Shown here piece after piece: positions 5,833 through 6,814 of a DNA stretch of 6,814 bases. The DNA is from Synergistaceae bacterium. GTDB lineage: Bacteria > Synergistota > Synergistia > Synergistales > Synergistaceae. The stretch covers positions 9,198 through 16,011 of the forward strand of contig JAUNNW010000013.1 of assembly GCA_030531285.1 (NCBI GenBank). The letters run 5' to 3'. Positions within the stretch are counted from its first letter, which is position 1. Every line of letters begins with the position of its first letter. Under the pieces are notes generated by a model. It searched no databases. It saw only the letters and a list, made by a program, of their open reading frames with translations, and was not told where the DNA came from. A program made the position numbers and the translations under genes.

Positions 5833-5901
5833 GTAAATGCAGCTATACACAAAGCCTGTACACAAAACCAAGAAAAACAACAAAAATAAATAAAAATACT
5901 G

Positions 5902-5929
5902 TTCACGATAAATCAAAGTGTGTTAGAAT
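5902..5929 (+). promoter_or_regulatory. Promoter of the two-gene operon
   Basis: TTCACG (5902-5907), 16-base spacer, extended -10 TGT-TAGAAT (5921-5929). Predicted start near 5936, giving a leader of about 80 bases. The rest of 5833-5965 is AT-rich and holds no gene I can see. Confidence 0.6.
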
Positions 5930-6016
5930 ATCCTCACTCAGTATGGTTTCCATATCGACATTGTTGTGAGCGTACCAAAGAAAAAACAGCAACAGATATA
6001 CAGAGGAGAGATGGAC

Positions 6017-6211
6017 ATGAGACAAGTAATCGACATGGTGCGTGTTGACAAGGAAATTTTAACACCGGAAGAATACATCAAGTTAAAAGAAACAAATCCT
6101 AACTCCATTAAAAGCACACGGATAGTACCATGTACTTTTGGCAAGGACGGGTTTGGTAAAATTGAAGTAACGTATCACGCAGCAAGGTATGTAGTTGGTG
6201 GCGTACAATGA
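6017..6211 (+). CDS. Hypothetical 64-residue protein
   Basis: Not recognised. Soluble, mixed charge: starts MRQVIDMVRVDKEILTPEEY, has RIVPCTFGKDGFGKIEV in the middle and ends AARYVVGGVQ; one cysteine, no signal peptide or membrane helix. ATG 6017 is chosen because GAGGAG (6003-6008) is 8 bases ahead; ATG 6011 is too close to that site, and an in-frame GTG at 5966 (81 residues) has none. The stop overlaps the next start as ATGA (6208-6211), so the two genes are probably made together. Base composition is more AT-rich than the thr operon, consistent with acquired DNA. Confidence 0.7.
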   Translation: MRQVIDMVRVDKEILTPEEYIKLKETNPNSIKSTRIVPCTFGKDGFGKIEVTYHAARYVVGGVQ

Positions 6212-6607
6212 CAGACTCAAATGCGATTGTTTCCCCGCAAAAACACACACCCATTTCTGAAACAGCGACACTCGCATTAGTGGATCTTCAAAACAAAGAA
6301 TTGGAATTTAAAGTACGCGAACTTGAACAGCGCAAAATTGAAGACCAACATAGTTTTGAATTTGCGCAAAAAAACGCTTGAAGCTCAAAAAACTGACCGT
6401 AGTGAAGAACGCTTATGCCGTAGTCGGAATTTGAAATACACGTATATTTTTTGGGGCATAGTTCTCTTCGTAGTTTTAGTATTTTTCAGTTATGCGATCC
6501 ATATCGGACAAGGTGAGTTAGTCGGTAATATAATTGAAAAAATTGCGTATTATATCGCAGGGGTATTAAGTTCGTATGGATATTGCAAATATAAAGAAAA
6601 ACAATAA
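6208..6607 (+). pseudogene. Coiled-coil, two-helix membrane protein with frameshift at A7
   Basis: Starts at ATG 6208 overlapping the previous stop. The first frame gives 57 residues and stops at 6379-6381, just after a run of seven A (6368-6374). Reading on in the +1 frame restores one protein of 132 residues: a polar head, a charged likely coiled coil (about 20-75, e.g. LQNKELEFKVRELEQRK), a membrane helix about 78-97 (IFWGIVLFVVLVFF) and a second about 108-125, ending in a basic tail. The second frame has no start with a ribosome site of its own, so this is one gene with one extra A. Choices: real inactivation, a sequencing or assembly slip, or slippage-based expression. No family recognised; the shape resembles small membrane effectors, which is only a suggestion. 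Confidence 0.72.
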
Positions 6608-6637
6608 AGAAGAGGCATAACAATGCTTCTTCTTTTT
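6606..6637 (+). terminator. Intrinsic terminator of the two-gene operon
   Basis: 13-pair stem AAAGAAGAGGCAT (6606-6618) / ATGCTTCTTCTTT (6623-6635) with one G-T pair, loop AACA, T run to 6637. It overlaps the stop codon of the membrane protein, which supports that frame as the true end of the gene. Confidence 0.88.
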
Positions 6638-6785
6638 ATCTCATACTTACATGCGACCATCAGTCTTTATACACAGAGCGAGCTTGATTTGCACCAACTT
6701 ACATACTGCATTCAACAAAATTAACCTCTGCTTGCGGTGTACAGCTTCTTTCCGCCCCTCCCTCCGTAATTAGTACTTAGCAACT
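6638..6785. other. Non-coding spacer
   Basis: No coding signal or convincing promoter on either strand. It holds TTTGCACCAACTT (6688-6700), the reverse complement of 4483-4495 in the ATPase leader, and a C-rich patch CCGCCCCTCCCTCC (6754-6767) that reads as a G-rich ribosome-site-like string on the minus strand but leads into no ORF. Confidence 0.5.
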
Positions 6786-6814
6786 TATCGATATTAACTT
6801 TCATGAATTGCACT
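6786..6814 (+). repeat. Dispersed repeat, copy D, cut by window end
   Basis: 29 bases identical to 4329-4357 (starts TATCGATATTAAC, ends ATTGCACT). The match runs to the last base of the window, so the core very probably follows outside. Confidence 0.88.

Noticed and set aside
5842..5867. TATACACA/TGTACACA strings as DnaA boxes
   Set aside because: They differ from TTATCCACA at key positions, occur only as a loose pair, and there is no other origin feature.
6365..6381. Programmed -1 slippage at A-AAA-AAC, which is in the right frame for a classic slippery heptamer
   Set aside because: A -1 shift leads into a frame without the membrane helices; the continuation needs +1 (one A less), so the heptamer match is probably incidental.
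6754..6767. G-rich minus-strand string as a G-quadruplex or ribosome site
   Set aside because: G runs are uneven (two to four) and no ORF follows on the minus strand.
3916..6814. CRISPR array
   Set aside because: Repeat copies are hundreds to over a thousand bases apart, with genes between them and unequal lengths.

Overview
The window comes from a bacterium with medium GC content, strong Shine-Dalgarno sites (GGAGGTGA type), TTGACA/TATAAT-like promoters and a tRNA-sensing T-box leader. This points to a Bacillota-like or similar T-box-carrying lineage; the species cannot be named from the sequence alone.

Region 1 (1-3284, minus strand) is a complete amino-acid biosynthesis control unit. A TTGACA/TAAAAT promoter is followed by a T-box leader with a Thr (ACC) specifier and mutually exclusive antiterminator and terminator hairpins. 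Then come thrC (threonine synthase), thrB (homoserine kinase) and lysC (aspartate kinase, cut by the window edge). The genes overlap by 4 bases at each junction, so they are probably translationally coupled. Together they cover the entry step and the last two steps of threonine synthesis, switched on when tRNA-Thr is uncharged.

Region 2 (3342-3916, plus strand) is greA, a transcript-cleavage elongation factor, with its own promoter and an intrinsic terminator that includes its stop codon.

Region 3 (3916-6814) is an accessory region, visibly more AT-rich than the thr operon. It is divided by four same-direction copies of a dispersed repeat (A 3916-3953, B 4329-4390, C 5803-5832, D 6786 to the window end). 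Between A and B lies a compact candidate type I toxin-antitoxin locus: a 29-residue membrane peptide gene on the minus strand and a convergent small RNA of about 85 nt on the plus strand. They share one bidirectional terminator and two short direct repeats, the architecture of the pAD1 par/Fst system. Between B and C is an AAA ATPase of the DUF4143 type, with inverted repeats laid over its promoter and start. Between C and D is a two-gene operon of a 64-residue unknown protein and a coiled-coil, two-helix membrane protein whose frame is broken at an A7 tract.

The most notable features are the type I toxin-antitoxin candidate, which is too small to show as an ordinary ORF, and the repeat-bounded modular layout downstream of greA.
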